Positions 1 through 12,500 of a stretch of DNA of 64,000 nt are shown here, in pieces (the first letter of the stretch is position 1; each line of letters starts with the position of its first letter). Source of the stretch: Clusia tigrina (taxonomy: Eukaryota; Arthropoda; Insecta; Diptera; Clusiidae); assembly GCA_920105625.2 (NCBI GenBank), contig OV050030.1, positions 215,000,325-215,064,324 of the forward strand, written 5' to 3'. Under the pieces are notes generated by a model. That model saw nothing but the letters and a program-made list of their open reading frames with translations, was not told the DNA's origin and made no database searches. The translations under genes and the position numbers were made by a program.

Positions 1-496
1 CTTCAAATGGCCCTTACTTCTATACGGTGCATCCTATACCTATCAAAGTTTGCAAGAATCAAATGCTTGTAACTTTTTCCTGGAACTTAATAAAATCTTG
101 AAATTTTGTGACAATAAAGTACTCGAGCCTCTTATCAATTTAAGCTATCGCTCATAGCTATGCTACCATTGAGTCCCAAATCAAACACTGATAAAACTTA
201 AAATGGCCCTAACTTCTATACGGTGCGTCCTACACCTTTCAAAGTTTGCAAGAATCAAATGCTTGTAACTTTTTACTGGAGCGTCATAAAACCTTGAAAT
301 TTGGTGACAATAAAGTACTCGAGCCTCTTATCAATTCAAGCTATCACTCATAGCTATGCTAACAAATCAAACACGTATAAAACTTCAAATGGCCCTAACT
401 TCTATACGGTGCGTCCCACACCTATTAAGGTTTGCAACAATCAATTGCTTGCAACTTTTTACGGGAGCGTCATAAAACCTTGAAATTTGGTGACAA
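1..496 (+). repeat. Satellite array, left edge fragment
   Basis: About two and a half copies of the roughly 196-bp monomer that fills most of the window. Successive CTCGAG landmarks lie at 122 and 318. The last monomer has lost about 12 bp after GCTATGCTA, a variant also found at about 22.96 kb. The array stops within a monomer at GTGACAA, where the LINE begins. The array continues beyond the left edge of the window. Confidence 0.95.
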
Positions 497-698
497 AACC
501 TTGTAATTAATGAGTCATAGTGAGTAGACGTGTTTTTGGTGCTAACGAGTGGAGAGCGGTTTTTATAATATTTGCCAGATATATTGATCTGTTAATTCGC
601 CTACTAAAGATTGAAGTTGTGGCTGAGTATCGGTGTTTGTGTTGAGTTTTTTCTTTCTGTATAGTCGACATTAAATAAAGAAACCTGTTTTTGCAAAA
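497..698 (+). promoter_or_regulatory. LINE 5' untranslated region
   Basis: About 200 bp of unique sequence between the satellite junction and the ATG of ORF1. No ORF or known motif is recognised. LINE promoters are normally internal to this region. Its presence suggests that this copy is close to full length and not strongly 5'-truncated. Confidence 0.55.
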
Positions 699-1652
699 AT
701 GTCATTGGCAACAAGACAGGCAGCGCAAAGAAGAGAGAAACAAAATTTGGCGCCAAGTTTGCACTCAACACCAAATGCGAACAAAGCAACTGCAGATAGG
801 CTCTCTGACTCTGGTTTGCTGGCTGCATGGGATGAGCGGTTGGCTAAGCTCGAAGAGAGCTTTGTCGCAAAGCTTAACGGGTCTGTGAAGCTGCTTGAGG
901 ATCGTGTTATGCAGAAAATGAGTGAGTTGGCCGGTGAGTTGTCTAATATCAAGAGAGATTTTAGGCAAATTGAGTCTAGAGTGTCGGCAATTGAGCGATC
1001 CATCACGGAGGTTGAAACACTGAAGTCAAATGTGCACTCTCTGCAATCCCAAGTGGAAAAATTTGAAGGTGATGCTATCTCAACGGATATTTGAATTAAT
1101 GGAATACCTGAGACCGAGAGTGAGAGATTGGGTGATACATTTAATAAAATCTGTCAATCGGTCAAATGTGACTCGCCGCGGGTTCGGGAAGTATTCCGTC
1201 TGCGCTTGAACCGTAGCCAATTTCAAAATGGGGCCGCTGCGGTTTTGGTGAGACTGCAAACGGCACAACAAAGAAGTAATCTCTTTCGGGCTATTGCTGG
1301 GTTCTGCAAGGAGAAGAAGAGATCCATCTTACTCTCTGATATCGGTGTCGACGGCCAAACTCCCGTATTTGTACATGAGAGCCTAACTAAGAGCAATCGG
1401 GTAATTATGCAGTATGCATCGAGGCTTAGGCGGCAGCGGCTGTTGACTTCTGCATTCTTCATGCGAGGCATGGTATATGTTCGAGTGAACCGAGATTCTG
1501 AAGCGAAACTGGTTACGAGCAAAGAGGCCGTGGATTCGCTCGTTGGCGCACCAGCAGCTACGAAATTACTTACAATAATGTTGTCGTTTCCGTCATTCCT
1601 TATGTTTATTTCAAACTTAGCTATAAGTTTTCTTCTTGTTATTGCTTGTTAG
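699..1652 (+). pseudogene. LINE ORF1 (nucleic-acid-binding, coiled coil), one in-frame stop
   Basis: ORF1 proteins of LINEs bind the element RNA and help it reach the target. The ATG at 699 follows an A-rich context (CAAAA). The first 131 codons are rich in Lys, Glu, Ser and Leu, and from about residue 45 show heptad-like spacing (stretch ending in VEKFEGD), consistent with a coiled coil. A TGA at 1092-1094 then interrupts the frame. The same frame resumes at once with INGIPE and runs to 1652. That second half has an RRM-like or Baculo_FP-like pattern (INGIPE, then HESLTKSNRVIMQYASRLRR, then VYVRVNR), typical of many insect LINE ORF1 proteins. No CCHC knuckle is seen. The stop is probably an inactivating mutation; a C-to-T change in an Arg CGA codon would explain it. 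Confidence 0.75.
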
Positions 1653-1927
1653 TACATTATTCTTTTATATATTTGTAACTCTTTACATTTCAGATAGGTA
1701 TATCTATTCTTCCACTTCTTTCTATACATTTTGTTTGTTTTGTTTTTTGTTGTTTCTTTTATTCTTTTTGTATGCTCTCTCTCATTCTCTCTTAGCTCTC
1801 CTTTCTATTATTTTTATGTGTATTATGTATTTTGTAAAGGTATATGGTTATTGGATAATTTTTATAATTTTTTTTATAAACCTTATGGCTATGGTTTACT
1901 ATTTAATGTTTGAACTTGCAGTCCTAA
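1653..1927 (+). other. T-rich spacer between LINE ORF1 and ORF2
   Basis: A strongly T-rich, low-complexity stretch with no recognisable coding content. A hydrophobic open frame across it results from the T-rich composition. It may be an expanded inter-ORF region of the element. No second insertion boundary is visible. Confidence 0.5.
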
Positions 1928-4773
1928 GCCTGGCTTCCACTTGTTGTGGGTGGTATCGGTGACAGTGCGGATGGTGTTAATGAAAATTATAAAGTTCTCA
2001 TTGATATATTGTGCAGGCAGCGTAGGGGCCTCAATATTGTGCATCTTAACGCTAGGAGTCTGAATTCAGGGAAATTAGATTACTTGAGATATATTTTTGA
2101 GGGCTCTTTAGTGGATGTTATATGTGTCTCGGAAACATGGTTTCAGGATGATATTTTGGATGCCCATTATGGCATTAAAGACTACAAGTTAGTAAGGAGT
2201 GATAGGCTGAATAAGAGAGGGGGTGGTGTAGCAATATATTGCAAAACTTACCTAAATATTGAGTTGTTAAGCTTGTCTAATGGGTGTGACATTGAATTTT
2301 TAAATGTTAAAATTTGTAGTGGAGGTACGAAAATGTTTCTATCTTGTGTATATAACCCTAATAGAGCATATCAACTTGAACCGTATTTTTCTGAGCTGTC
2401 CAATAATTTGGCTGATTATGATCGCTTTGTGATTTGTGGCGATTTCAATGTGAATCTGCTGTGTGATAGTAGTGCTAGGAATAAATTATATGAGCTTGTA
2501 GCAACTGCTGGATTATCTGTCGTAAACTCGGGTGTACCTACTCGTTATGGAAATAATGTCAACCCTAGTTTGCTTGATTTCTTTCTGGTATCTGATGTCT
2601 CATTGATTAGTTTTTTTGATCAAATCTCTTTTATTTCCGATCATGATTTAATTTTTTGTACCTTAAACATAACACTGTGCCGTGATGCTCTGCCGGATTT
2701 TTTCTCATATCGTGACTTCAATGCTATTGATTACGAATCACTATTCTGTGAGATGAGTCGTTTGCATTGGGATGAATGCTGATGTCAAACCTCTGTGGAT
2801 GATAAGTTGGACTTGTTTGTAGGTTGCATTGACAGAATTTTTAATCAATATGTCCCCATTCGTTCAGTGGCAATTCAGAATGTTTCTTGTCCATGGTACT
2901 CTAAGCAAGTTAAATTGGCCATTATGAATCGAAATAAATTGCATGCTAAATGGAAAAATAAGCCTACTGTGGATAATTGGAATCGACTTAGGATTGCTCG
3001 AAATAAAACTGTATTTATTGTTCGTCAATCCAAAAGAAATTTTCACAATTCCAAGTTGAAAAGTTGCCTTCCTACCAAGCTACTTTGGAGGAATTTGAGG
3101 AACCTTGGAGTGCGTAGAAGTGATAATACTATCTGCAAGTTGGATCCCAGCATTATGTGTGATGCCTTTGCTTCTCCGGGATCATGTGGCTCGGTTTCTC
3201 AGCCTGCTCTTGGAATTTTTATTCTGCCACGTCTACTTTTCAGTTCTGCTGTGCCGTGAGGCTGATGTGGGGCGATGTCTGATGAGGGTTAAGTCAAATG
3301 CAATTGGTGAGGATGGCTTGCCGGTTAAGTTTCTTAAGATTATATTACCATTTATCCTTAGTCCCTTGACCCACATTATTAATCATTGCTTTACGACTTC
3401 GTGCTTTCCTAGTGCTTGGAAAGTTGGTATCGTTATTCCAGTAGCTAAGAAATCCTCTGCATTGGAGCCAGGTGATTTTAGACCTATTAGTATTTTACCT
3501 TCTCTATCAAAGGTTTGTGAATCACTCATGGCTGAGCAAATTTCAGGTTACTTTCATCAAAACAATCTTTTCTCTCCTTTGCAGTCTGGTTTTAGATCGG
3601 GGCACAGTTGTGCGACTGCTATGCTTAAGGTTATGGATGATGTTCGGGAAATGTATGACCAAAGTCTTCTTACTTTTCTATGTCTCCTGGATTTCTCCAA
3701 GGCTTTTGATAGCGTTAATCATTCGTTGCTTTGTTTAAAATTAAAGCGGTACTATGGGTTTTGTGACAGTGCAGTTGGCCTTATAAATAGTTATTTAACA
3801 ATGAGAATGCAGCGAGTAAAGGTGGGCAATATCTATTCTGATTATAGGCATGTTTTTTCGGGTGTTCCACAGGGATCGATTCTTGGCCCACTCCTGTTTA
3901 CTATATTTTCAAATGACATATTCTCGGTGTGTAAATACGTAAATATATATGCATATGCTGATGACCTGCAGATTTATCTTTCTCGGCACATGGAGTATAT
4001 TGATGACTTGAGTCTTAAAATGAACGAAGATCTACATTCTATATTTCATTGGTCAAAATGAAATGGACTCTTCCTAAATCCGTTCAAATCCTACGTTTTA
4101 CCAATCTCGAAGAAGAAAGTAGAATTGGACAAACTTCCTTTGATATATATTGGTGGCGCTCAGCTGAAATTCGTTGAGAGATCATGTAGTTTGGGCTTTC
4201 ATATTAATTCTTCTTTCACTTGCACTGATCAAGTAAATGGTATTGTGAAAAAAGTTTTTTTTTGTGCTGAGACAGTTACGGATGTCAGCAGAGTTTACCC
4301 CTGTCGATACTAGGGGAATGTTGATTAAGCAGCTGGTTGTACCGATAATTTGCTATTCAGAGCTTGTATATAGTAAGTTGGATTCAAACTCCCTACATAA
4401 AATACAAGTTGTTTTTAACTATGCCACACGATATGTGTTTGGATTATGTAGCTTTGACCATATAATTTCCTGGAAGACAAGTGTTCTTGGATGCAGTATT
4501 GAGAATTTCTTGCGGATCAGAAATTGTATTTTTCTTCACAAGCTGATTATCACGAGAGCTCCTAATTATCTCTTTGAGAAACTTCAGCAGAGCCAATCAA
4601 AAAGAAGTCGGTGCATGATAATACCTAAGTTTGCCTATTCTAATTCAACTCGATACTTTTTCATTAATGCCATCAGGATCTGGAATTCGCTGCCTCCAGC
4701 TGTGAGAGGCGTGGCAGGGATTAGTGAGTTTAAGCATTTAGTCTTCCAGTACTTTTGTCGAGAGCTACCATAG
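1928..4773 (+). pseudogene. LINE ORF2 (endonuclease + reverse transcriptase), broken
   Basis: ORF2 nicks the target and copies the RNA in place. The frame opens after TAA at 1925; no ATG lies upstream of the endonuclease, so the start is unclear. Endonuclease motifs come first (about 2030-2690): NIVHLNARSL, SETW, GDFNVNLL, LLDFFLVSD and SDHDL, which are the Asn/Glu/Asp/His pattern of APE-type nucleases. The RT follows: GDFRPISILP, SGFRSGHSC, LLDFSKAFDSVNHSLL, GVPQGSILGPLLF and YADDLQIY with the catalytic YADD near 3955. The C-terminal part has the usual RIWNSLPPAV. Breaks: TGA at 2780-2782; a frame change at about 3160-3250 between the linker and RT fingers; TGA at 4059-4061 just after the palm; and a frame change beside a nine-T run at about 4255-4263. 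The last in-frame stop is at 4773. No active protein can be made from this copy. Confidence 0.9.
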
Positions 4774-4865
4774 AGCTGTCTAAATTTTTACCCTTGAAAA
4801 TAACCAAATATCTCTTTTATTATTCTTTTCTGTCTGTATTCTTTTATTTATTATTGTATTAATTA

Positions 4866-4925
4866 ATTTATTTATTTATTTATTTATTATTTATTATTTA
4901 TTTATTACTTATTTACTTATTCAAC
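4866..4925 (+). repeat. TTTA-type tetranucleotide microsatellite
   Basis: Imperfect TTTA/TTATTTA repeats in the LINE 3' UTR, directly after the ORF2 stop region. Low complexity, no coding content. Confidence 0.85.
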
Positions 4926-4966
4926 TTCTTATTTTTTATTTATCTATTTAATTAGTTGCTAATTTA

Positions 4967-5168
<202 letters not shown>

Positions 5169-5190
5169 CTGATATATAGTTATATATTAA

Positions 5191-5240
5191 AAGACTTTGT
5201 CTTATGTAATAACTTTAAACAATAAATTGAAATAAATTGA
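5191..5240 (+). promoter_or_regulatory. LINE 3' hairpin and tandem-repeat tail
   Basis: AAGAC (5191-5195), a TTT loop and GTCTT (5199-5203) form a short hairpin. About 17 nt later two copies of the decamer AATAAATTGA (5221-5240) run into the satellite. A 3' stem-loop followed by short direct repeats instead of poly(A) is the recognition layout known for CR1/L2-type LINEs, where the RT binds the 3' end of its RNA. The role here is inferred from that family knowledge. Confidence 0.6.
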
Positions 5241-5270
5241 AATAAAGTACTGGAGCCTCTTATCAATTTA

Positions 5271-5287
5271 AGCTATCGCTCATAGCT
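5271..5287. repeat. Dyad inside the satellite monomer (representative copy)
   Basis: AGCTAT, a 5-nt CGCTC spacer and ATAGCT form a perfect 6-bp inverted repeat. The same dyad recurs in most monomers across the window. Lineage-specific variants break one arm (AGTTAT or AGGTAT). It could be a protein-binding dyad or a small hairpin. No CENP-B box is present in the monomer. Confidence 0.7.
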
Positions 5288-6191
5288 ATGCTACCCTTGA
5301 GTCGTAAATCAAACACTGATAAAACTTCAAATGGCCCTAACTTCTATACGATTCGTCCTATACCTATCAAAGTTTGCAACAATCAAATGCTTGTAACTTT
5401 TTACTGCAGCTTAATAAAATCTTGAAATTTTGTGACAGTGAAGTTCTCGAGCCTCCTGTCAATTTAAGTTATCTCTCATAGCCATGTAACCCTTGAGTCC
5501 CAAATCAAACACTGATAAAACTTCAAATGTCCCTAACTTCTATACGGTGCGTCCTATATTGATCAAAGTTTGCAACAATCCAATGCTTGTAACTTTTTAC
5601 TGGAATTTAATAAAATCTTGAAATTTTGTGAGATTGAAGTACCCGACCCGCTTGTCAATTTAAGTTATCTCTCATAGCTATGCTACCCTTGAGTCCCAAA
5701 TCAAACACTGATAAAACTTCAAATGGCCCTAACTTCTATACGATTCGTCCTATACCTAACAAAGTTTGCAACAATCAAATGAATGGAAGTTTTTACTGGA
5801 GCGTCATAAAACCTTGAAATTTAGTGACAATAAAGTACTCGAGCCTCTTGTCAATTTAAGCTATCGCTCATAGCTATGCTACCCTTGAGTCCCAAATAAA
5901 ACACTGATAAAACTTCAAATGGCCCAAACTTCTATACGATTCGTCCTATACCTAACAAAGTTTGCAACAATAAAATGCTTATGACAATAAAGTAGTCGAG
6001 CCTCTTGTCAATTTAAGGTATCGCTCATAGCTATGCTACCCTTGATTCCCAAATCAAAGACTGATAAAACTTTAAATGGCGCTAACTTCTATACGGTGCG
6101 ATATATACCTATCAAAGTAAGCAACAATCAAATGAATGGAAGTTTTTACTGTAGCGTCATAAAACCTTGAAATTTAGTGACAATAAAGTAC

Positions 6192-6348
6192 TCGAGCCTC
6201 TTGTCAATTTAAGCTATCGCTCATAGCTATGCTACCCTTGAGTCCCAAATCAAACACTGATAAAACTTCAAATGGCCCTAACTTCTATACGATTCGTCCT
6301 ATACCTAACAAAGTTTGCAACAATAAAATGCTTGTGACAATAAAGTAC
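6192..6348 (+). repeat. 157-bp short-monomer variant (representative)
   Basis: This copy lacks about 39 bp, joining AAATGCTTGT directly to GACAATAAAG. The deletion lies between two short TTGT/TTTGT-like matches, so microhomology is a likely cause. Further copies carry the junction near 5975, 9797, 10150, 12641, 12996, 16855, 17207, 19305, 20640, 21555 and 24034. Nearly all are linked to the CGATTCGTCC and CTAACAAAG variants, so they descend from one founder. I saw none right of 37.6 kb. Confidence 0.8.
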
Positions 6349-6784
6349 TCGAGCCTCTTGTCAATTTAAGGTATCGCTCATACCTATGCTTTAGTCCCAA
6401 ATCAAAGACTGATAAAACTTTAAATGGCGCTAACTTCTATACGGTGCGATAAATACCTATCAAAGTAAGCAACATTCAAATGCTTGTAACTTTTTACTGG
6501 AGCGTCATAAAACCTTGAGATTTGGTGACAATAAAGTACTCGAGCCTCTTATCAATTTAAGCTATAGCTCATAGCTATGCTACCCTTGAGTCGGAAATCA
6601 AACACTGCTAAAGCTTCAAGTGGCCCTAACTTCTATACGGTGCGTCCCACACCTATAAAAGTTTGCAACAATCAAATGCTTGCAAGTTTTTACTGGAGCG
6701 TCATAAAACCTTGAAATTTTGTGACAATAAAGTACTCGAGCCTCTTGTCAATTTAAGCTATCGCTCATAGCTATGCTACCCTTG

Positions 6785-9510
6785 AGTCCCAAATCAAACA
6801 CTGATAAAACTTCAAATGTCCATAACTTTTATACGGTGCGTCCTATACCTATCAAAGTTTGCAACAATCAAATGCTTGTAACTTTTTACTGGAGCTTAAT
6901 AAAATCTTGAAATTTTGTGACAATAAAGTACTCGAGCCTCTTATCAATTTAAGCTATCGCTCATAGCTATGCTACCCTTAAGTCGCAAATCAAACACTGA
7001 TAAAACTTCAAATGGCCCTAACTTCTATACAGTGCGTCCCATACCTATCAAAGTTTGTAACAATGAAATGCTTGTAACTTTTTACTGGAGCGTCATAATA
7101 ACTTGAAATTTTGTGACAATAATATACTCGAGCCTCTTGTCAATTTAAGCTATCACTCATAACTATGCTACCGTTGAGTCCCAAATCAACCACTGCTAAA
7201 ACTTCAAATGGCCCTTACGGTGCGTCCTACTCCTATCAAAGTTTGCAACAATCAAATGCTTGTAACTTTTTACTGGAGCGTCATAAAACCTTGAAATTTG
7301 GTGACAATAAAGTACTCGAGCCTCTTATCAATTCAAGCTATCGCTCATAGCTATGCTACCATTGAGTTTCAAATCAAACTCTGATAAAGCTTCAAATGGC
7401 CCTAACTTCTATACGGTGCATCCTATACCTATCAAAGTTTTCAACAATCAAATGCTTGTAACTTTTTCCTGGAGCATAATAAAATCTTGAAATTTTGTGA
7501 CAATAAAGTACTGGAGCCTCTTATCAATTTAAGCTATCGCTCATAGCTATGCTACCATTGAGTCCCAAATCAAACACTGATAAACTTCAAATGGCCCTAA
7601 CTTCTATACGGTGCGTCCTACACCTATCAAAGTTTGCAAGAATCAAATGCTTGTAACTTTTTACTGGAGCGTCATAAAACCTTGAAATTTGGTGACAATA
7701 ATGTACTCGAGCCTCTTATCAATTTAAGCTATCGCTCATAGCTATGCTACCCTTGAGTCCCAATTCAAACACTGATAAAACTTCAAATGGCCCTAACTTC
7801 TATACGGTGAGTCCTATATCTATCAAAGTTTGCAACAATCAAATGCTTGTAACTTTTTACTGGAGCGTAATAAAATCTTGAAATTTGGTGACAATAAAGT
7901 ACTCGAGCCTCTTATCAATTTAAGCTATCGCTCATAGCCATGCAACCCTTGAGTCCCAAATCAAACACTGATAAAACTTCAAATGGCCCTAACTTCTATA
8001 CGGTGCGTCCTATACCTATCAAATTTTGCAACAATCCAATGCTTGTAACTTTTTACTGGAATTTAATAAAATCTTGAAATTTTGTGAGATTGAAGTACCC
8101 GAGCCGCTTGTCAATTTAAGTTATCTCTCATAGCTATGCTACCCTTGAGTCCCAAATCAAACACTGATAAAACTTCAAATGTCCATAACTTTTATACGGT
8201 GCGTCCTATACCTATCAAAGTTTGCAACAATCAAATGCTTGTAACTTTTTACTGGAGCTTAATAAAATCTTGAAATTTTGTGACAATAAAGTACTCGAGC
8301 CTCTTATCAATTTAAGCTATCGCTCATAGCTATGCTACCCTTAAGTCGCAAATCAAACACTGATAAAACTTCAAATGGCCCTAACTTCTATACGGTGCGT
8401 CCCATACCTATCAAAGTTTGTAACAATGAAATGCTTGTAACTTTTTACTGGAGCGTCATAATAACTTGAAATTTTGTGACAATAATATACTCGAGCCTCT
8501 TGTCAATTTAAGCTATCACTCATAACTATGCTACCGTTGAGTCCCAAATCAACCACTGCTAAAACTTCAAATGGCCCTTACGGTGCGTCCTACTCCTATC
8601 AAAGTTTGCAACAATCAAATGCTTGTAACTTTTTACTGGAGCGTCATAAAACCTTGAAATTTGGTGACAATAAAGTACTCGAGCCTCTTATCAATTCAAG
8701 CTATCGCTCATAGCTATGCTACCATTGAGTTTCAAATCAAACTCTGATAAAGCTTCAAATGGCCCTAACTTCTATACGGTGCATCCTATACCTATCAAAG
8801 TTTTCAACAATCAAATGCTTGTAACTTTTTCCTGGAGCATAATAAAATCTTGAAATTTTGTGACAATAAAGTACTGGAGCCTCTTATCAATTTAAGCTAT
8901 CGCTCATAGCTATGCTACCATTGAGTCCCAAATCAAACACTGATAAACTTCAAATGGCCCTAACTTCTATACGGTGCGTCCTACACCTATCAAAGTTTGC
9001 AAGAATCAAATGCTTGTAACTTTTTACTGGAGCGTCATAAAACCTTGAAATTTGGTGACAATAATGTACTCGAGCCTCTTATCAATTTAAGCTATCGCTC
9101 ATAGCTATGCTACCCTTGAGTCCCAATTCAAACACTGATAAAACTTCAAATGGCCCTAACTTCTATACGGTGAGTCCTATATCTATCAAAGTTTGCAACA
9201 ATCAAATGCTTGTAACTTTTTACTGGAGCTTAATAAAATCTTGAAATTTGGTGACAATAAAGTACTCGAGCCTCTTATCAATTTAAGCTATCGCTCATAG
9301 CCATGCAACCCTTGAGTCCCAAATCAAACACTGATAAAACTTCAAATGGCCCTAACTTCTATACGGTGCGTCCTATACCTATCAAATTTTGCAACAATCC
9401 AATGCTTGTAACTTTTTACTGGAATTTAATAAAATCTTGAAATTTTGTGAGATTGAAGTACCCGAGCCGCTTGTCAATTTAAGTTATCTCTCATAGCTAT
9501 GCTACCCTTG
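6785..9510 (+). repeat. 1363-bp tandem duplication (7 monomers x 2)
   Basis: The segment 6785-8147 is repeated almost base for base at 8148-9510. Both copies start with the variant AAATGTCCATAACTTTTATA and include the 188-bp monomer beginning at 7165 and 8528. Only a few differences were seen by eye (for example CAGTGCGTCCC versus CGGTGCGTCCC, and GAGCGTAATA versus GAGCTTAATA). This is a recent unequal exchange of seven monomers. Confidence 0.9.
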
Positions 9511-12500
9511 AGTCCCAAATCAAACACTGATAAAACTTCAAATGGCCCTAACTTCTATACGGTGCGTCCCATACCTATAAAAGTTTTGCAACAATCAAAT
9601 GAATGTTAGTTTTTACTGGAGCGTCATAAAACCTTGAAATTTAGTGACAATAAAGTACTCGAGCCTCTTGTCAATTTAAGCTATCGCTCATAGCTATGCT
9701 ACCCTTGAGTCCCAAATAAAACACTGATAAAACTTCAAATGGCCCTAACTTCTATACGATTCGTCCTATTCCTAACAAAGTTTGCAGCAATAAAATGCTT
9801 GTGACAATAAAGTAGTCGAGCCTCTTGTCAATTTAAGGTATCGCTCATAGCTATGCTACCCTTGAGTCCCAAATCAAAGACTGATAAAACGTTAAATGGT
9901 GCTAACTTCAATACGGTGCGATATATACCTATCAAAGTAAGCAACAATAAAATGAATGGAAGTTTTTACTGGAGCTTCATAAAACCTTGAAATTTAGTGA
10001 CAATAAAGTACTCGAGCCTCTTGTCAATTTAAGCTATCGCTCATAGCTATGCTAACCTTGAGTCCCAAATCAAACTCTGATAAAACTTCAAATGGCCCTA
10101 ACTTCTATACGATTCGTCCTATACCTAACAAAGTTTGCAACAATAAAATGCTTGTGACAATAAAGTTCTCGAGCCTCTTGTCAATTTATGGTATCGCTCA
10201 TAGCTATGCTTGAGTCCCAAATCAAAGACTGATAAAACTTTAAATGGCCTTAACTTCTATACGGTGCGATATATACCTATCAAAGTAAGCAACATTCAAA
10301 GGCTTGTAACTTTTTACTGGAGCGTCATAAAACCTTGAAATTTGGTGACAATAAAGTACTCGAGCCTCTTATCAATTTAAGCTATAGCTCATAGCTATGC
10401 TACCCTTGAGTCGGAAATCAAACACTGCTAAAGCTTCAAGTGGCCCTAACTTCTATACGGTGCGTCCCACACCTATAAAAGTTTGCAACAATCAAATGCT
10501 TGCAAGTTTTTACTGGAGCGTCATAAAACCTTGAAATTTGGTGACAATAAAGTACTCGAGCCACTTGTCAGTTTAAGCTATCGCTCATAGCTATGCTACC
10601 CTTGAGTCCCAAATCAAACACTGATAAAACTTCAAATGGCCATAACTTTTATACGGTGCGTCCTATACCTATCAAAGTTTGCAACAATCAAATGCTTGTA
10701 ACTTTTTACTGGAGCTTAATAAAATCTTGAAATTTTGTGACAATAAAGTAGTCGAGCCTCTTATCAATTTAAGCTATCGCTCATAGCTATGCTACCCTTA
10801 AGTAGCAAATCAAACACTGATAAAACTTCAAATGGCCCTAACTTCTATACGGTGCGTCCCATACATATCAAAGTTTGTAACAATCAAATGCTTGTAACTT
10901 TTTACTGGAGCGTCATAATAACTTGAAATTTTGTGACAATAATATACTCGAGCCTCTTGTCAATTTAAGCTATCACTCATAACTATGCTACCGTTGAGTC
11001 CCAAATCAACCACTGCTAAAACTTCAAATGGCCCTTACGGTGCGTCCTACACCTATCAAAATTTCCAACAATCAAATGCTTGTAACTTTTTACTGGAGCG
11101 TCATAAAACCTTGAAATTTGGTGACAATAAAGTACTCGAGCCTCTTATCAATTCAAGCTATCGCTCATAGCTATGCTACCATTGAGTTTCAAATCAAACT
11201 CTGATAAAGCTTCAAATGGCCCTAACTTCTATACGGTGCATCCTATACCTATCAAAGTTTGCAACAATCAAATGCTTGTAACTTTTTCCTGGAGCATAAT
11301 AAAATCTTGAAATTTTGTGACAATAAAGTACTGGAGCCTCTTATCAATTTAAGCTATCGCTCATAGCTATGCTACCATTGAGTCCCAAATCAAACACTGA
11401 TAAAACTTCAAATGGCCCTAACTTCTATACGGTTCGTCCTACACCTATCAAAGTTTGCAAGAATCAAATGCTTGTAACTTTTTACTGGAGCGTCATAAAA
11501 CCTTGAAATTTGGTGACAATAAAGTACTCGAGCCTCTTATCAATTTAAGCTATCGCTCATAGCTATGCTACCCTTGAGTCCCAAATAAAACACCGATAAA
11601 ACTTCTAATGGCCCTAACTTCTATACGGTGCGTCCTATATCTATCAAAGTTTGCAACAGTCAAATGCTTGTAACTTTTTACTGGAGCGTCATAATAACTT
11701 GAAATTTTGGGACAATAATATACTCGAGCCTCTTGTCAATTTAAGCTATCACTCATAACTATGCTACCGTTGAGTCCCAAATCAACCACTGCTAAAACTT
11801 CAAATGGCCCTTACGGTGCGTGCTACACCTATCAAAATTTCCAACAATCAAATGCTTGTAACTTTTTACTGGAGCGTCATAAAACCTTGAAATTTGGTGA
11901 GAATAAAGTACTCGAGCCTCTTATCAATTCAAGCTATCGCTCATAGCTATGCTACCATTGAGTTTCAAATCAAACTCTGATAAAGCTTCAAATGGCCCTA
12001 ACTTCTATACGGTGCATCCTATACCTATCAAAGTTTGCAACAATCAAATGTTTGTAACTTTTTCCTGGAGCATAATAAAATCTTGAAATTTTGTGACAAT
12101 AAAGTACTCGAGCCTCTTATCAATTTAAGCTATCGCTCATAGCCATGCAACCCTTGAGTCCCAAATCAAACACTGATAAAACTTCAAATGGCCCTAACTT
12201 CTATACGGTGCGTCCTATACCTATCAAATTTTGCAACAATCCAATGCTTGTAACTTTTTACTGGAATTTAATAAAATCTTGAAATTTTGTGAGATTGAAG
12301 TACCCGAGCCGCTTGTCAATTTAAGTTATCTCTCATAGCTATGCTACCCTTGAGTCCCAAATCAAACACTGATAAAACTTCAAATGGCCCTAACTTCTAT
12401 ACGGTGCGTCCCATACCTATAAAAGTTTTGCAACAATCAAATGAATGTTAGTTTTTACTGGAGCGTCATAAAACCTTGAAATTTAGTGACAATAAAGTAC

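Noticed and set aside
691..1522. Opposite- and alternative-frame ORFs over LINE ORF1
   Set aside because: They overlap the coiled-coil ORF1 frame and have no family resemblance. Shadow frames.
1636..1962. Hydrophobic 108-residue frame between LINE ORF1 and ORF2
   Set aside because: A product of T-rich low-complexity DNA (Phe/Leu/Tyr/Ile runs), without an ATG or similarity to a known domain.
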